In this document: positions 1 to 10,446 of the stretch, one piece after another
Numbering within the stretch: the first letter of the stretch is position 1
Layout: each line of letters begins with the position of its first letter
Program-made: the position numbers and the translations under genes
Source: Blastocladiella emersonii ATCC 22665
Lineage: Eukaryota > Blastocladiomycota > Blastocladiomycetes > Blastocladiales > Blastocladiaceae
Reading direction: 5' to 3'
Assembly (NCBI GenBank): GCA_025594325.1
Contig: JANHCV010000001.1
Coordinates: 3,658,001 to 3,722,000, forward strand
Length of the DNA stretch: 64,000 nt
Notes under the pieces: generated by a model
What the model was told of the DNA's origin: nothing
The model's database searches: none
What the model saw: the letters and a program-made list of their open reading frames with translations, nothing else

Positions 1-1355
1 GCCGCACGATAGACGCGTCGAGGTAGTCGCACTGCGCCCGTGCAGTGCTATTGCTCAAGGCCAGCACTCGCGTTGCGAGGATCAGTGAGTGACTGCACTG
101 CAAGCCGTTCAAGGAGGCGAAGCGAGCGGAGAGCGATTTCACGCCGCTGACCGCAAGCGTGATGAACGATCACAGCTCGATCACGAAGGGCCAGGCTGGA
201 ACCTAACCGCGGCAGTCGGGCGCGACCCACATGGGGCCAGCTGTCCGTTTCAGGGTCGTTTACCCGCGGTCGGCCCCGAGGAGGAGGTGGCGGCCACCAA
301 CCGTTGTTCGCCGGCCATGACGTGTGCCGCCACAAGCGGGCAGTCGCCGCCGTCGCCGACCTTGATTGGTCCCTGCCGGCGCGAAACGGCGCCGGCCGTT
401 AGAGATCGGGCTTCGGGCATCGCCGGCACGGCCGCAGCGTCGCGCACGCGCAAGCTCCGTTCCTCCGAGTTGGGATAAGCTAGAGGAAACGCGTCGGAGA
501 AGCCCGAATTTGGGGGCACGATGGCGCTGCCTGGGCCGGGAGTCGGGAGGCGACCGTAGCCGTGCCAAGGCCGATAGCCGTGGGGCGATGACGTGAATCG
601 CGACGCGGATAAGCAGGCGCGGTGGGCGACCACGAGGGCAAACCGGCCGACCTGGGCCGCTGTGAAAAGCAGCAAAGTGCTTCGCCACCATGGCCGGCCA
701 CCGGCCCGCTCCGCTCCGCCTTGCCTCGCCGCAGTCCGCCTCGCCGGCTCGCACGCGCGCGATCTCTTCTCTCTCGCGCGAGCGAGCGTCTGAGCGAGCG
801 TGAACTTGAGCGCCGACCATCCCGGGTCTCCCACCACCGCACCGCCGCCGAGCCTCCCCCGTTCTCCTCTCTCCCTACCTCTCTCTCCTCTCGGTCGACG
901 GCTCCGTGCTCGCGAGCGTGCTCTGACCCCGCGCCCACTTGCGATCGCCAAGGTACGCGCTCCTCTGCTGCTCGCGACGTTGTCGCGGTCGCGTCGTACA
1001 CCTTTTCTCTAACGGGTGGCTCAGCGCGTCCCCTCCAGCCCGCCACCAGCCCGCGCCACGACGTCACCCTCGCCCCGCCGCCGCTTCGTCATCGGGAAGC
1101 CGCGTTCCCGACTACCGCAGCGCGCCCTCCAAGGTCGGCGTAGTGCTCGTGCTCTACGACGCTCTCCCCATCCGCCTCGCGCGCGCGCACTCGCACGCGG
1201 TCCATCGCCTCGGCTCGCCGGTCCCTTGCTTCGGCTCGCGCTCCTCTCTCCATCGACGCCATTCGCCGCCGCCACACTCGAACCACTACCGCCAACGACG
1301 CCGTCGGCCCTGCCGCCCTCGCCACCCTCTTCCACTTGACGCATTGCCCTCGGCC
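1..1355. other. 5' intergenic/leader region, no gene supported
   Basis: GC-rich upstream region of the LEA_2/Vac7-like gene. It holds one GACGCGTC palindrome (12-19) and an AACGCGTC variant (488-495). Several overlapping open frames cross it on both strands, but they are Arg/Pro/Ala-rich, share no recognisable domain and fit the usual by-product of high GC. A GTACGC donor-like site at 953 could belong to a 5' UTR intron, with no clear acceptor. Nothing else recognised. Confidence 0.5.
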
Positions 1356-4154
1356 ATGCCCGCCAGCGCCGTTGCGCACGGAACGGGTCCCGTTTCCGAC
1401 CATCACCACCACCACGGCCATGCTGCCGAGCCGCACGCGTCGCTCCGGCGCACCCGCAGCGGTGGCGCGGGCAGTGACTCGCTCGCCGCCGCGGCATCGC
1501 ACGACAGCAGCCGCGACGCGTCTGCGCCACCACCACCACCACCACCGCCGACGCTCCTGACATCCGGTGCAGCAGCAGCCAAGTCAACTGCCGCCGCGGC
1601 GGCCGTGAGCCCCGTCGTGCCGCTGACGCCGAGCGCGCTGTTCGCCGCCGCCGCCGCCGAAACGCCCTCAACCACCACCGCGGGCTGGGCGTACTCGTCG
1701 TCGCTGCCCGTGTCGCCCGCGACGTTCATGGGCCGCGTCGCGTCGCCCGCCGCGTGGTCCACGTCGCTGCCGTCGGCCTCGGAGCTCGCCGCCACGCACC
1801 CGCCGTCGCCGCCCATTGCGCTCGCGCCCGTGTCGATCCATGGCGCCGCCGCGACACCGCCGCGCTCGCCCACGTCCGCGGGCATCGTCCCGCCGCCGCC
1901 CATCCCCAGCGAGCACGACTCCGGCTCGGTCCCGCGCCTCGTCGACCCCGTCATCCCGCTACCCGCCTTCTCGTCCGAAGCCCTCGCGACGCCCGCACGG
2001 AGGCATCACCGCACGTCGCGCTCGCCGCGCTCGCGATCACCGGGCCGGCCGCCGCGCAACCCGAGCCCGTCAGCCCGCGCGCGAACACCGGCCGCGGCGG
2101 TGGGCGGCAAAGGTAAGCGGCGAACTGGGCTCGCTGCTGCTGTCAACCGCCGCGCCGCTGCCGCCGCCGTCATCCGCCCACACTCGCACGCGTCGTCGCC
2201 CGGATCGCTCGCGTCGTCGTCGCTCCCGTCACGCTCCGGCTCGCTGCGCACCTCGGCCGGGTTCTTGCACCACGACGACGACGATAATTCGGACGAGGAT
2301 CCCGAAGCCCTCCTCGAGCCGTACGTGTACGGGTCGAGTCTCGCCGCGAGCTCGCTGATCCACGCGCGCGTCCCCGACGGCTTCGGCCTGGTCCGCCGCT
2401 CGAGCTCCGACGGCTCGCTGCCGCTGCTCGCCGTGCCCGCCCGGTTCACGTCCATCCCGACCACGCCCATCGCCGCCCAGGCGTACATCCGCGCGCGTGA
2501 CCGACAGCGACGCCGCGAGGAGGAGCGACAACAACAGCAGCAGCTTCGTCCAAAGTCCGCGCTCGCGTCGTACCGCCGCGGTAGCAGCGGCGGCGACAAG
2601 TACGCGGCGTGGACGGGCGCCGCGAGCTCGTACGACGGCGGCGAATCCGAGGATGACGGCCACCACCACCACGACGTCGCTGCGCCGGTGCAGCAGCAGC
2701 AGCACCGCCGGCCACGCCTGTCGGTGCAGGCGCGCTACGCCCACCACCACTACGGCGCCACCGCCGACCAGCACCCCCACGCGCAGTCGGGCGCCGAGGC
2801 CATGTTCGCGCGCATCTTCCGCCAGCCGCCGCGGTCGCAGCCGACCTCGCGCTCGCCACCGCCACCGCCGCCGCACCGGGCACGCACCTCCCGCGGCGTC
2901 GCCGGGGACCGCCACGACGACGAGGCGCTGGGCGTCTCGGACAAGTCGCCCGACGACCGCGACTCGGCCGCCGGCAGCCAGTTTGGCGACGGCAGCGCGC
3001 GCGGCGGCGGTGCCTACTGGTGGGACCCGGCTGCGGTCATGGCGGCGGGGCCGGGCAGCAGTAGTCGTGGGAGCAGCCCATCGCGCGTGTCCCCGTTCCT
3101 CCTGGGCGCTGGCGTCCGGGGGAACAGCGGTGGCTCGCCCGCGTCGGGGATCCACTCGGCGCGGTACGTGCCGCCCGGGCCCGGGCCCGGGTCCTACGCC
3201 GTGGATATCGGCAGCGACGACGACGACTACGACTACGACGAGGACTACGCGTACGCGTACGGCAGCAAGCAGCAGCAGTGCGCGGCCGCGCCGACGGAGC
3301 GCACGGCGCTGCTGCACCGGTACGCGTCGTCGCGTCTGCGTCGGACGGGCGACTCGCGCGACGCGTCGACCCTGTCCATCAACTACGCGGGCGGTTCCGG
3401 CGCGCGGTACGACCCGCCGCCGCCGTCGCGCCTGATCGCGCTCGTCATCCTGCTCGCGGCGCTGACCGGGTTCATTGTGCTCGTCGTGTTCCTCGTGTAC
3501 GCGTCGACGCACCCGCTCGTCGCGTTCAAGGTGCACGTTGCGGCGACGCGGCTCGCGACCGACGACACCACGGGAACGCTCGCGAGTATCGGGCTGGACC
3601 TCAACGTCTCGGGCCACAACAAGAACTACATGTCCGATATCGTCCTGCGCCAGGATCTCCCGCTCGACGTGGTCCTTGTCGAGTGGCGGCGGCCCGCGCC
3701 CGTCGTCGGCGCGGCGGCCGTCGTGGAAGATGACGACGACGACGAGGATGATGCTGACGACGTCCCGCCCGCCTCGGCCCCGCCCGCCGCTGCCCCTGCG
3801 CCCTTCACGTGCGACTCGATCCCGGCGCAGGGCCGCGCGTTCCTCGGCCACCTGACGCTGCACAAGCACAAGAACCACTTCACGTTCCCGCCGGGAGCAA
3901 CGTCCAAGTGGCGCGTCACGGCCGACATCAACCGGCCGTCCGCGGTCGTCCCGCCGCCGCCAGGTCACGGCGACGGCAGCGGCGACGCGGGGATCTGGGA
4001 CCGGTACGCGGCCAGCGGCAACAATTCGGCGGTTCAGTACTACCTCGCGGTCCACGGCGAGTACGGGTACACGCAGGTCTGGACCGTCGAGCGCAAGCTG
4101 CCCGTGTGCATGGTCCACCGGTTACCGCCGCCATCGGCGCCGTCGTCGTCGTAG
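1356..4154 (+). CDS. Single-pass membrane protein with C-terminal LEA_2/Vac7-like lumenal domain
   Basis: About 932 residues in one exon. The frame is open upstream, but the first in-frame ATG is at 1356; earlier starts would need TTG. Residues 1-690 are low complexity, with His runs, poly-Ala, poly-Pro and Ser/Arg-rich stretches typical of a disordered cytosolic region. Just before the membrane lies an acidic dileucine-type motif (ERTALL), a sorting signal class used for vacuole or lysosome delivery. One strongly hydrophobic segment follows at about residues 693-717, then about 215 residues of beta-rich sequence interrupted by an acidic run (DDDDDEDD). The topology (long disordered N-terminus, one membrane span, LEA_2-like ectodomain) matches Vac7, the vacuolar regulator of PI(3,5)P2 synthesis. 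Family assignment rests on topology and weak similarity only. The gene at 55269 has the same plan in shorter form. Confidence 0.6.
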   Translation: MPASAVAHGTGPVSDHHHHHGHAAEPHASLRRTRSGGAGSDSLAAAASHDSSRDASAPPPPPPPPTLLTSGAAAAKSTAAAAAVSPVVPLTPSALFAAAAAETPSTTTAGWAYSSSLPVSPATFMGRVASPAAWSTSLPSASELAATHPPSPPIALAPVSIHGAAATPPRSPTSAGIVPPPPIPSEHDSGSVPRLVDPVIPLPAFSSEALATPARRHHRTSRSPRSRSPGRPPRNPSPSARARTPAAAVGGKGKRRTGLAAAVNRRAAAAAVIRPHSHASSPGSLASSSLPSRSGSLRTSAGFLHHDDDDNSDEDPEALLEPYVYGSSLAASSLIHARVPDGFGLVRRSSSDGSLPLLAVPARFTSIPTTPIAAQAYIRARDRQRRREEERQQQQQLRPKSALASYRRGSSGGDKYAAWTGAASSYDGGESEDDGHHHHDVAAPVQQQQHRRPRLSVQARYAHHHYGATADQHPHAQSGAEAMFARIFRQPPRSQPTSRSPPPPPPHRARTSRGVAGDRHDDEALGVSDKSPDDRDSAAGSQFGDGSARGGGAYWWDPAAVMAAGPGSSSRGSSPSRVSPFLLGAGVRGNSGGSPASGIHSARYVPPGPGPGSYAVDIGSDDDDYDYDEDYAYAYGSKQQQCAAAPTERTALLHRYASSRLRRTGDSRDASTLSINYAGGSGARYDPPPPSRLIALVILLAALTGFIVLVVFLVYASTHPLVAFKVHVAATRLATDDTTGTLASIGLDLNVSGHNKNYMSDIVLRQDLPLDVVLVEWRRPAPVVGAAAVVEDDDDDEDDADDVPPASAPPAAAPAPFTCDSIPAQGRAFLGHLTLHKHKNHFTFPPGATSKWRVTADINRPSAVVPPPPGHGDGSGDAGIWDRYAASGNNSAVQYYLAVHGEYGYTQVWTVERKLPVCMVHRLPPPSAPSSS

Positions 4155-4279
4155 CGCGGCAGCTCGACTTGCTGCCGCCGCCCGCCCGCCCGCCTCGCTC
4201 CGCTGCTGGCCAGCGCGGACTTGGCCGCGGCGGCCGCTGCGGCTCCGCTCATTTTGGTTACCCCCCTCCCCTTCATTCA

Positions 4280-4735
4280 TCACCCAATTCTACTCTCTCT
4301 CCCACTACTGATATATTTTGATACAATGCGTGTGTGTAAGCTCGGCTCAAGAGCGTAAACCATGCTGCATGCATCGCGCGATGGTCGCTCGGCGCGCGAA
4401 CGGCTCGTGCAGGTAATCTGGACGAGTTGCACGACGACCGAGCCCATGGTCACCGCCACGCCAGCCTTGGAAGCGACCGTGCTGATAGCACGAGCGCCAA
4501 AGTGGGAAGCGACGCTGACCACGACAATGGTGATGGCAGCGGCGATCAAGGAGATTTTGTTGACCGTGTTCAGCACGCCGCGACCATCGTTCGTGCGAGC
4601 TGCCGACGGCTTGGTCGCAACTTGGAGAGCGGGTCTGGCTGACTCCTTGGTGGGGGCGGGGCAGTCGAAGGTGTACTGGCTCGAGGGCTTGTGCCGGAGA
4701 AGCGGTGTCGAGGGATCGTCGACCGCGGTGGCCAT
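4280..4735 (-). CDS. Small predicted membrane protein, unknown
   Basis: A 151-residue frame starting at an ATG in 4733-4735. I do not recognise the family. Two hydrophobic segments are visible at about residues 61-78 and 92-107. The N-terminus carries an acidic/Pro stretch ending in PLL. The last 40 residues are polar and could be an unspliced tail. It lies downstream of aconitase on the same strand and runs tail to tail with the Vac7-like gene. Coding status is supported by the clean ATG context and the hydrophobic pattern, which is rare in antisense frames here, but there is no homology evidence. Confidence 0.4.
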   Translation of the reverse strand: MATAVDDPSTPLLRHKPSSQYTFDCPAPTKESARPALQVATKPSAARTNDGRGVLNTVNKISLIAAAITIVVVSVASHFGARAISTVASKAGVAVTMGSVVVQLVQITCTSRSRAERPSRDACSMVYALEPSLHTRIVSKYISSGRESRIG

Positions 4736-4978
4736 GGTGAAAAGTGTTAGCGCCGATGCTAGGGAGAGAGAGAACAGTGCCGCGAGTCCAAGCGGCGATC
4801 CTTCGCTCTAGGTGGCAGCTTCTCTTTCGACTTCGGCAAACACGTGTACTGGGTGTATGCATCTCCGAAAAGCGAGGCCGAGGCCGTGCATGTGAGTGGC
4901 GCAGCGCGTCAAAGTCGCGCCTGTGTTGATCACGCCGAACGAACCTCCCATCACTGCATCAATGACTCAAAAACGCGA

Positions 4979-4986
4979 TATATATA
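4979..4986 (-). terminator. TATATA-type 3'-end element of aconitase gene
   Basis: The alternating run TATATATA lies 12-19 nt past the aconitase stop codon. It resembles the UAUAUA efficiency element of yeast polyadenylation sites. Similar elements follow several other genes in the window. Function is inferred. Confidence 0.35.
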
Positions 4987-4997
4987 CAATGTACACT

Positions 4998-7535
4998 CTA
5001 CGCCGCCTGCTGCGCGGCCTGGATCGCGTTCAACGCGCCGCCGGCGCGGATCCACGCGAGCTGGTTGCGCGTGAGCGAGTTGACCATATAGATCGGCTCG
5101 CCGACGATCTCGCCAGCCGTGTCGAGGACCACGAGCTGCACAGCGTGCGGGTCCACGACATCGCCCTCGGTGGTCCCGCTCGCCTCGGCCGCGCGGGCCA
5201 TGAGCCCGATGAGTCCGTGCGTCTCGATACGAACGCCCGCGGCCATGCGCGCGTACCCGACGTCCGGGTCGGCGAACGTGAGCGGGACCACGCCCTGCTT
5301 CTTGAGGTTGGTCTCGTGGATCCGCGCAAACGACCTTGCCACGACGAGTGGGCACCCGAGGAACCGCACCTGCAGCGCGGCGTGCTCGCGCGCCGACCCC
5401 TCGCCGTAGTTGGTGTCGCCGACCACGACCCACGGCACGCCCGCGGCCGCGAGCCGGCGCGCGACGTCCGGGATCGGCGCGGCCGAGCTCCCATTCACGT
5501 CGAGCGTGGTCCCGACCGCGCCCGTCTCGTCGTTGACCGCCGTCATGAGCGTGTTGCGCGCAATGTTGGTCAGGTGGCCCTTGTACTTGAGCCACGGGCC
5601 CGCCGCGCTGATGTGGTCGGTCGTGCACTTTCCGCGGACCCGCACCAGAACGCGCCCGCCGACCTCGCCGCCGCCCCACGCCGCCCACGTCGGCAGCCGC
5701 TCGAGCCGGCTGCTGCCCGGCGGGATCTCGACGGCCACTGACGCGTCGGGTGCGCCGCGCTCCGCGTGCACCGCGGGCGCCGCGAACCCGCGCGCGGGGA
5801 GCCGCGGGAGGTCTGCAGCGGGCGGGCGCAGCGTGACGGCGCGGTCCGACCCGTCGGCCGCCGGCAGCGTGTCTGTGGCCGGGTTGAAGGCGAGCGAGCC
5901 GCCGAGCGCCAGCGCCGCCACGGTCTCGGGCGACGCCAGGAAGTGCAGCGTCTGCGCGTTCCCGTCGTTGCGGCCCGCGAAGTTGCGGTTGAACGACGAC
6001 ACCATGACGTTAGGACCCGCCGTGGACTCCGAGCCGGCCCCGCGCTTCCACTGCCCGATACAAGGGCCGCACGCGTTGGCGAGGACCGTAGCGCCGACGC
6101 GCGTGAGCTTGGCCGTGAGCCCGTCGCGGTCGAGCGTGGCGCGGATCGCGTCGCTGCCGGGGGTCACGAGGAGCGACGTCGCTGGCGGCGCGGCGCCCGC
6201 AGCGACGGCCGACGTCAGCACGTCCGCGGCGCGGCCCATGTCCTCGTACGACGAGTTGGTGCACGACCCGATCAGCGCCGCCGACACGGCGAGCGGCCAG
6301 CCCTCGGCCGCGGCGCGCGCGCGCAGCTGCGACAGCGGGATCGCGCGGTCCGGCGAGAACGGGCCGTTCAGGTGCGGCTCGAGCGTCGACAGGTCGATCT
6401 CGATGACCCGGTCGTAGTACTGGCCGGGCGCAGCGTGCACTTCGGGGTCGGCCGAGAGTAGCGGGGCGCGGACCGAGTCGAGCGTCGAGACCAGGTGCCC
6501 GCGGTGCGTGTGCGTCAGGTACGTCCGGATCGCGTCGCTGTACGCGAAGATGGACGTGGTCGCGCCCATCTCGGCGCCCATGTTGGCGATGGTCGCGCAC
6601 GCCGTCGCGGACAGCGTGTCGAGGGCGTCACCAAAGTACTCCTGTAGTCGGAAGTGGTCAGTTGACGGTTATTACTCGAGAGGGTGAATGAAGAAGCGCA
6701 CCAGAATGTGCCCGGTCCCGCCGCGCACCGTGAGCTGGCCGAGGAGGTACAGGGCGACGTCCTTGGGGCTGGTCCATCCCTGCAGCTTGCCCGTGAGGCG
6801 GATCCCCGTCACGCGCGGCGCCGCGAGCTCCCAGGGGATCCCGCACATGGCGTCGACGGCGTCGGCCCCGCCGACCCCGATCGCCATGGCGCCGGCGCCG
6901 CCCGCGTTGGGCGTGTGGCTGTCGGTGCCGAGCAGCAGCATCCCGGGCGCCGCGTAGTTCTCGAGAACCAGGCTGTGGATGATCCCGTTGCCGGGCGCCC
7001 AGAAGTCGAACCCGAACCGGCGCGACGCCGACGACAGGAACGTGTAGATCTCGGCGTTCTCCGTGTACGACGTGGCGACGTTGGCCGCGGCCACACTGGC
7101 GCCGTCCCGCGCGGTGCCGCTGCTCGTGTCGGCGGCGATCAGGTGGTCGCAGTGCACCGACACGGGCACGCGCGACGCCGGCAGCGCGGCCTGCATGAAC
7201 TGGAGGATCGCCGTCTGCGCGCTCGCGTCCTGCATCGCGACGCGGTCCGGCCGCAGCAGCAGCGCCGACGACCCGCGCACCGCCGAGGACGCCGACCGCG
7301 GGTCCGCCAGGTGCGCGAACAGGTACTTCTCGGCCAGCGTCAGCGGCCGACCGCCCGTCGCCTCGCGCGCAACGGCGAGCCGCGACGTTAGGCGGGCGTA
7401 GTCGGGGAACGGCGTGTCACGCGCAAACTGCGCGACGTGCGCGTCCGAGATGCTGGCGAGCGACCGCCGCGATCGTAGGCCGAGGGCGCGGGATGGGGCT
7501 GCGGCCCGGTTGCATTGTGCGAGTCGAGAGTACAT
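4998..7535 (-). CDS. ACO1: Aconitate hydratase, mitochondrial (aconitase)
   Basis: Interconverts citrate and isocitrate in the citrate cycle in the mitochondrial matrix. Two exons: 7535-6702 and 6641-4998, with a 60-nt intron (GTGCGC...CTACAG), giving about 825 residues. The N-terminus is rich in Arg/Ser/Ala and fits a targeting peptide. Family landmarks include GTDSHTPNAGG, SCTNSSYED (cluster Cys about residue 405), ACGPCIGQW (two further cluster Cys about 469 and 472), NYGEGSAREHAAL and SFARIHETNLKKQG. All three [4Fe-4S] ligands are present, so an active enzyme is expected. The SAREHAAL form, rather than SSREHAAL, also occurs in the yeast Aco2 branch linked to homocitrate dehydration in lysine synthesis, so that role is an alternative. 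A TATA box lies 62 nt upstream of the start. Confidence 0.95.
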
Positions 7536-8115
7536 GGTTGTGGAGGAGTGCGTGTTGAGAAGTGAAGGTGCATCCAGCGAGCGGGTCCCGGCGGGCTTTA
7601 TAGTGCCGCTAAGTCCAATTCAACTTGCTTGGATCGGAGGACTCCGCGAGATGGATGCCCATCGTTCGCGGGCGCGGCGACGGCGGCCACGCGACCCCGC
7701 GGGCACGCGTCGAGATAAGATCGCGATGAGATGCAGCCCGCCGCGCCACCCACGTGAGGCCCCGCCACGGCCCTCTTCTCCGCGCGATCATCTCTCGTCG
7801 GTCGGAAGTCCAACTCGGCCGTGCGTGATGTCCGGCGTGATGCCGACTCTGTGGTGGGTGCAATGGGGTCGTGATCTCGCCGTGGTCGTAGTGCTCGGCC
7901 CATTGACGAGACCGCGGCGATCGACTGCTTGGGGACCTCTACGCCGCCATGGCCATGGTCGTGAATCTGGACATGTGCCGCAACAGACCTCAGAAGCTAG
8001 GAAGCGACGAGGCACGGCCGTGGACAAGGGAACTGCCGTGGACTGCCGTGGAACCGTCGCTGAGGGGTCGGCGTGCCGCTCGCGGCCCCTGCTCCCATCC
8101 AGCATCACCTTCACC
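7536..8115. other. Divergent promoter region, aconitase / NXT1
   Basis: A 580-nt head-to-head intergenic region. It contains the aconitase TATA box and an ACGCGT at 7705-7710. A short imperfect duplication of CTGCCGTGGA lies near 8032-8050. No gene recognised; the open frames across it have no domain and overlap antisense. Confidence 0.5.
7597..7602 (-). promoter_or_regulatory. TATA box of aconitase gene
   Basis: The minus strand reads CTATAAAG, with TATAAA ending 62 nt upstream of the aconitase ATG in an otherwise GC-rich stretch. Position and sequence fit a core promoter element. Confidence 0.45.
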
Positions 8116-8651
8116 ATGTCGTCGGTAAGATGGACCCACGCCACTTGATGCAACGCGACCGCTCATGTAAACCAATGTAATCTGCAGAGCAAGGACGCCC
8201 ACCGTCACTACATCGACATGGCCGCGAACGCGGCCTCGGCCTTCGTCAAGTCCTTTTACCCGATGTTCGACGCGCAGCGCGCGCAGCTGCGCCCGCTCTA
8301 CAAGGAGTCCTCGACCATCGTGTGGAACGGCACCAGCTACACGGGCCCGGCCTTCCGCGAGTTCTACCTGACGCTGCCCGCGACCGAGCACCGCGTCGAT
8401 GCGTTCGACGCGCAGCCCGTCCTCGCCTCCATCACGCCCTCGGGAACGTGCAGTTTCCTCGTCACGGGTACGCCGTGCTATTGCCTACCGACTTACGATG
8501 CAACTCACACACCCACGATCCAGTCAACGGCACCGTCACGTTCGCGAGCGACAAGAAGTCGCGCAAGTTCTCCGACTCCTTCACCCTGTCGCCCGTGCCC
8601 GACCAGCCCACCGTGCACTACATCTCGTCCGAGTGCTTCCGCTTTGTCTGA
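8116..8651 (+). CDS. NXT1: NTF2-related mRNA export factor (p15/NXT1-like)
   Basis: Small partner of the mRNA export receptor (NXF1/Mex67 type), acting at the nuclear pore. Three exons are inferred: 8116-8124, 8188-8467 and 8524-8651, giving 138 residues, close to the roughly 140 of animal NXT1. Exon 1 encodes only Met-Ser-Ser before a GTAAGA donor. Its use restores a conserved N-terminal helix (DAHRHYIDMAANAASAFV) that would be lost if translation began at the ATG at 8218. Family landmarks are the LYKESSTIVWNG segment and the C-terminal SSECFRFV. Splicing exon 2 to exon 3 gives FLVTVNGTVTFASDKKSRKF, matching the NXT beta-strand register. Divergent from aconitase. Confidence 0.87.
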
Positions 8652-8744
8652 GCGGGTCGTCTAGTTTAGTAAAAACCTTTGTTTTCTATCACTGCGCGCG
8701 TCTAATCTCGCTCCACCGTGAGCGTGTGCCCGTCCTCGACGAGC

Positions 8745-9995
8745 TCAGAACTGGTCCTCGAAGTCCTCCCACTCGTCTACACGTTTCCCGCCAGCGGTCA
8801 ATTCACGCGGCGACACGATCGAGAGTGCGGCCCGTCCGTACCCTCGGTGATCGCGGCCCAGTACTTGTGCATGCAGAAGAAGGCGAGGAACGTGGACAGC
8901 GTGCTGAATGCCTTGCCATCTACATCCTCGCGAAACGTCAGCGACCATCCCTGACTGGCTTTCGTGCGAGTCCCGCCCAACGCACCGACGTAGCGCGACG
9001 TCGCCCAGCAGATGCTGTCGCTGATCGCAAAGTTGAACACCTGCGCCAGCGCAAAGAACACGAGCGCCGCCGTCAGGAACACTACACACACCGCGCGTCA
9101 GTTCCACACCGCCCCAAGCATCCTGCGAAGCGATCGTACCGAGAGGCTTCCGCGCGCTCAGCTGCGTAAAGACGAGCAGGACTTGCGTGATGAAATACAG
9201 CACGGCGGCCGCCGCAGGGACCACGAGCACCAGGACCAGCAGCGGGATCGACATGAGCTTCGGGCCCGGCGTGAACGCGTTGGTGATCCCGAGCGCCGTG
9301 TCTGCCGCGATGTACCCGGTCCCGATGAACACGAGGATGGCTGTCGTCGCGATCGACTAGCGGAGCGCAGGGTAAGCGAATAGTCGTGTGCGGGAGAGAT
9401 GAGAATGGGGAGACGTACGTAGACGGACGCGGGCGAGCCATCGGGCAGCAGCTGGAACCCGACGAACCCGTTGAGCAGGATCACCCAGCCGATGCTCGCG
9501 ATCAGCGCGACGTGGACGATGGCCGACCACTACACGAAGCGATCCCATCAGCTGCGGTCGCGAAACACCACGGCGAGAGGAACGACGTACGAGCAGCATG
9601 TCGCTGATCAGCTCGGGCTCGGACGTCATCCATCCGCCGACCGAGATGATCTGTGCGACGAGCAGGAAGAAGAAGAGCAGGTTGAGGATCCCCATCTCGG
9701 ACCGCCCGACCGCCGCATACTTGGAGTGCGTGCGGTACGCCACGAGCACCGTGCAGCACAGGAAGATGAGGCACAGGATGACATCGGCTACAGATCCGCC
9801 AAACCATGGTCAGTGTCCGGCGGGCAGCCGCGCGAGCGAGCGGGGGCGGACCATACCAATGTCAAGGATCTTGACGAGCCCCAGGTTGAGCCCCTGCAGC
9901 GCGCAGTTCTTGTCGCCGCGCAGGACGAAGATGGAGCACAGCGGTATGCTCGACGCCGTGCGGCAGATGCTCGCGAACGAGCCGATGGCGTCCAT
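8745..9995 (-). CDS. CHS7: Chitin synthase export chaperone, Chs7 family
   Basis: ER membrane chaperone needed for exit of class III/IV chitin synthase from the ER in yeast. Seven exons are inferred: 9995-9857, 9787-9591, 9529-9419, 9356-9140, 9081-8986, 8919-8842 and 8776-8745, giving 289 residues. Introns are 58-69 nt and all phases close. Landmarks: the N-terminal FASICRTASSIPLCSIF (yeast begins FASIC...PLCSV), YAAVGRSEMG, GFVGFQLLPDG, YVDGKAFSTL in the sixth exon and an acidic C-terminus EDEWEDFEDQF. About seven hydrophobic segments span the protein. The YVDG junction requires an acceptor 7 nt downstream of the first AG, which fixes that splice. This family is fungal and is the best single clue to the kingdom. 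Confidence 0.9.
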
Positions 9996-10446
9996 GGTGG
10001 TGATGGTGACCGCGGCGTCAGACAGGGGGATGGTCGAGTTTGATGTTCTTTGGACGAGTGACGTCGAGCGCGTGTGTATCAAAGAGCCTTCGTCGCTGCA
10101 GCAGCGGGGGACAGTTGCATCAGTGCGGGGGGAAGGCGTCTAGTCTATGCTTGCAGCGCAAGCGGGATATCATCCACTGCCGCTGCTTATTGCGCCCAGT
10201 GCGAGCGGATATCACTGGGTCTCCGTCGGCCCGCGGGAGACAGCGGCAGGCTGGATCAAACAAAAAACGACGCGTCGCGTTTCGGCTCGCGTGACCGCTG
10301 CGAGACGCGTCGCTCTGGAAAATGTCTCGCACCTCGCCCGCTGCGCCACCACCACGACTGCGACCAAGCGTGTGCACAAAAATCGAGTGTGGTCATGTAT
10401 TCGAGGGGGAGCGAGGCGGAGAGAGTAGTATACAAGGGGGAGGGTT
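9996..10446. other. Intergenic region upstream of CHS7 with two GACGCGTC sites
   Basis: The region lies between the start of the chitin synthase chaperone and the end of the exchange-factor gene, both on the minus strand. Two GACGCGTC palindromes lie 35 nt apart (10269-10276 and 10304-10311), about 275-315 nt upstream of the CHS7 start. No gene recognised. Confidence 0.5.
10269..10311. promoter_or_regulatory. Paired GACGCGTC palindromes (MCB-like)
   Basis: Two exact copies of GACGCGTC upstream of the CHS7-like gene. The core ACGCGT is the yeast MluI cell-cycle box. Binding by an MBF/APSES-type factor is inference. Confidence 0.4.

Noticed and set aside
939-1355. Upstream in-frame extension of the Vac7-like protein
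   Set aside because: It would need a TTG start; the added residues are Arg/Pro/His-rich with no hydrophobic signal, and the first ATG is at 1356.
8218-8220. ATG at 8218 as the NXT1 start
   Set aside because: A consensus intron upstream joins a 9-nt exon and restores a conserved helix, giving a length matching the family.
8798-9091. Continuous reading through 8920-8985 in the CHS7-like gene
   Set aside because: The added residues break the family alignment; removing a 66-nt GTGCGT...TAG intron restores the YVDG segment and keeps phase.
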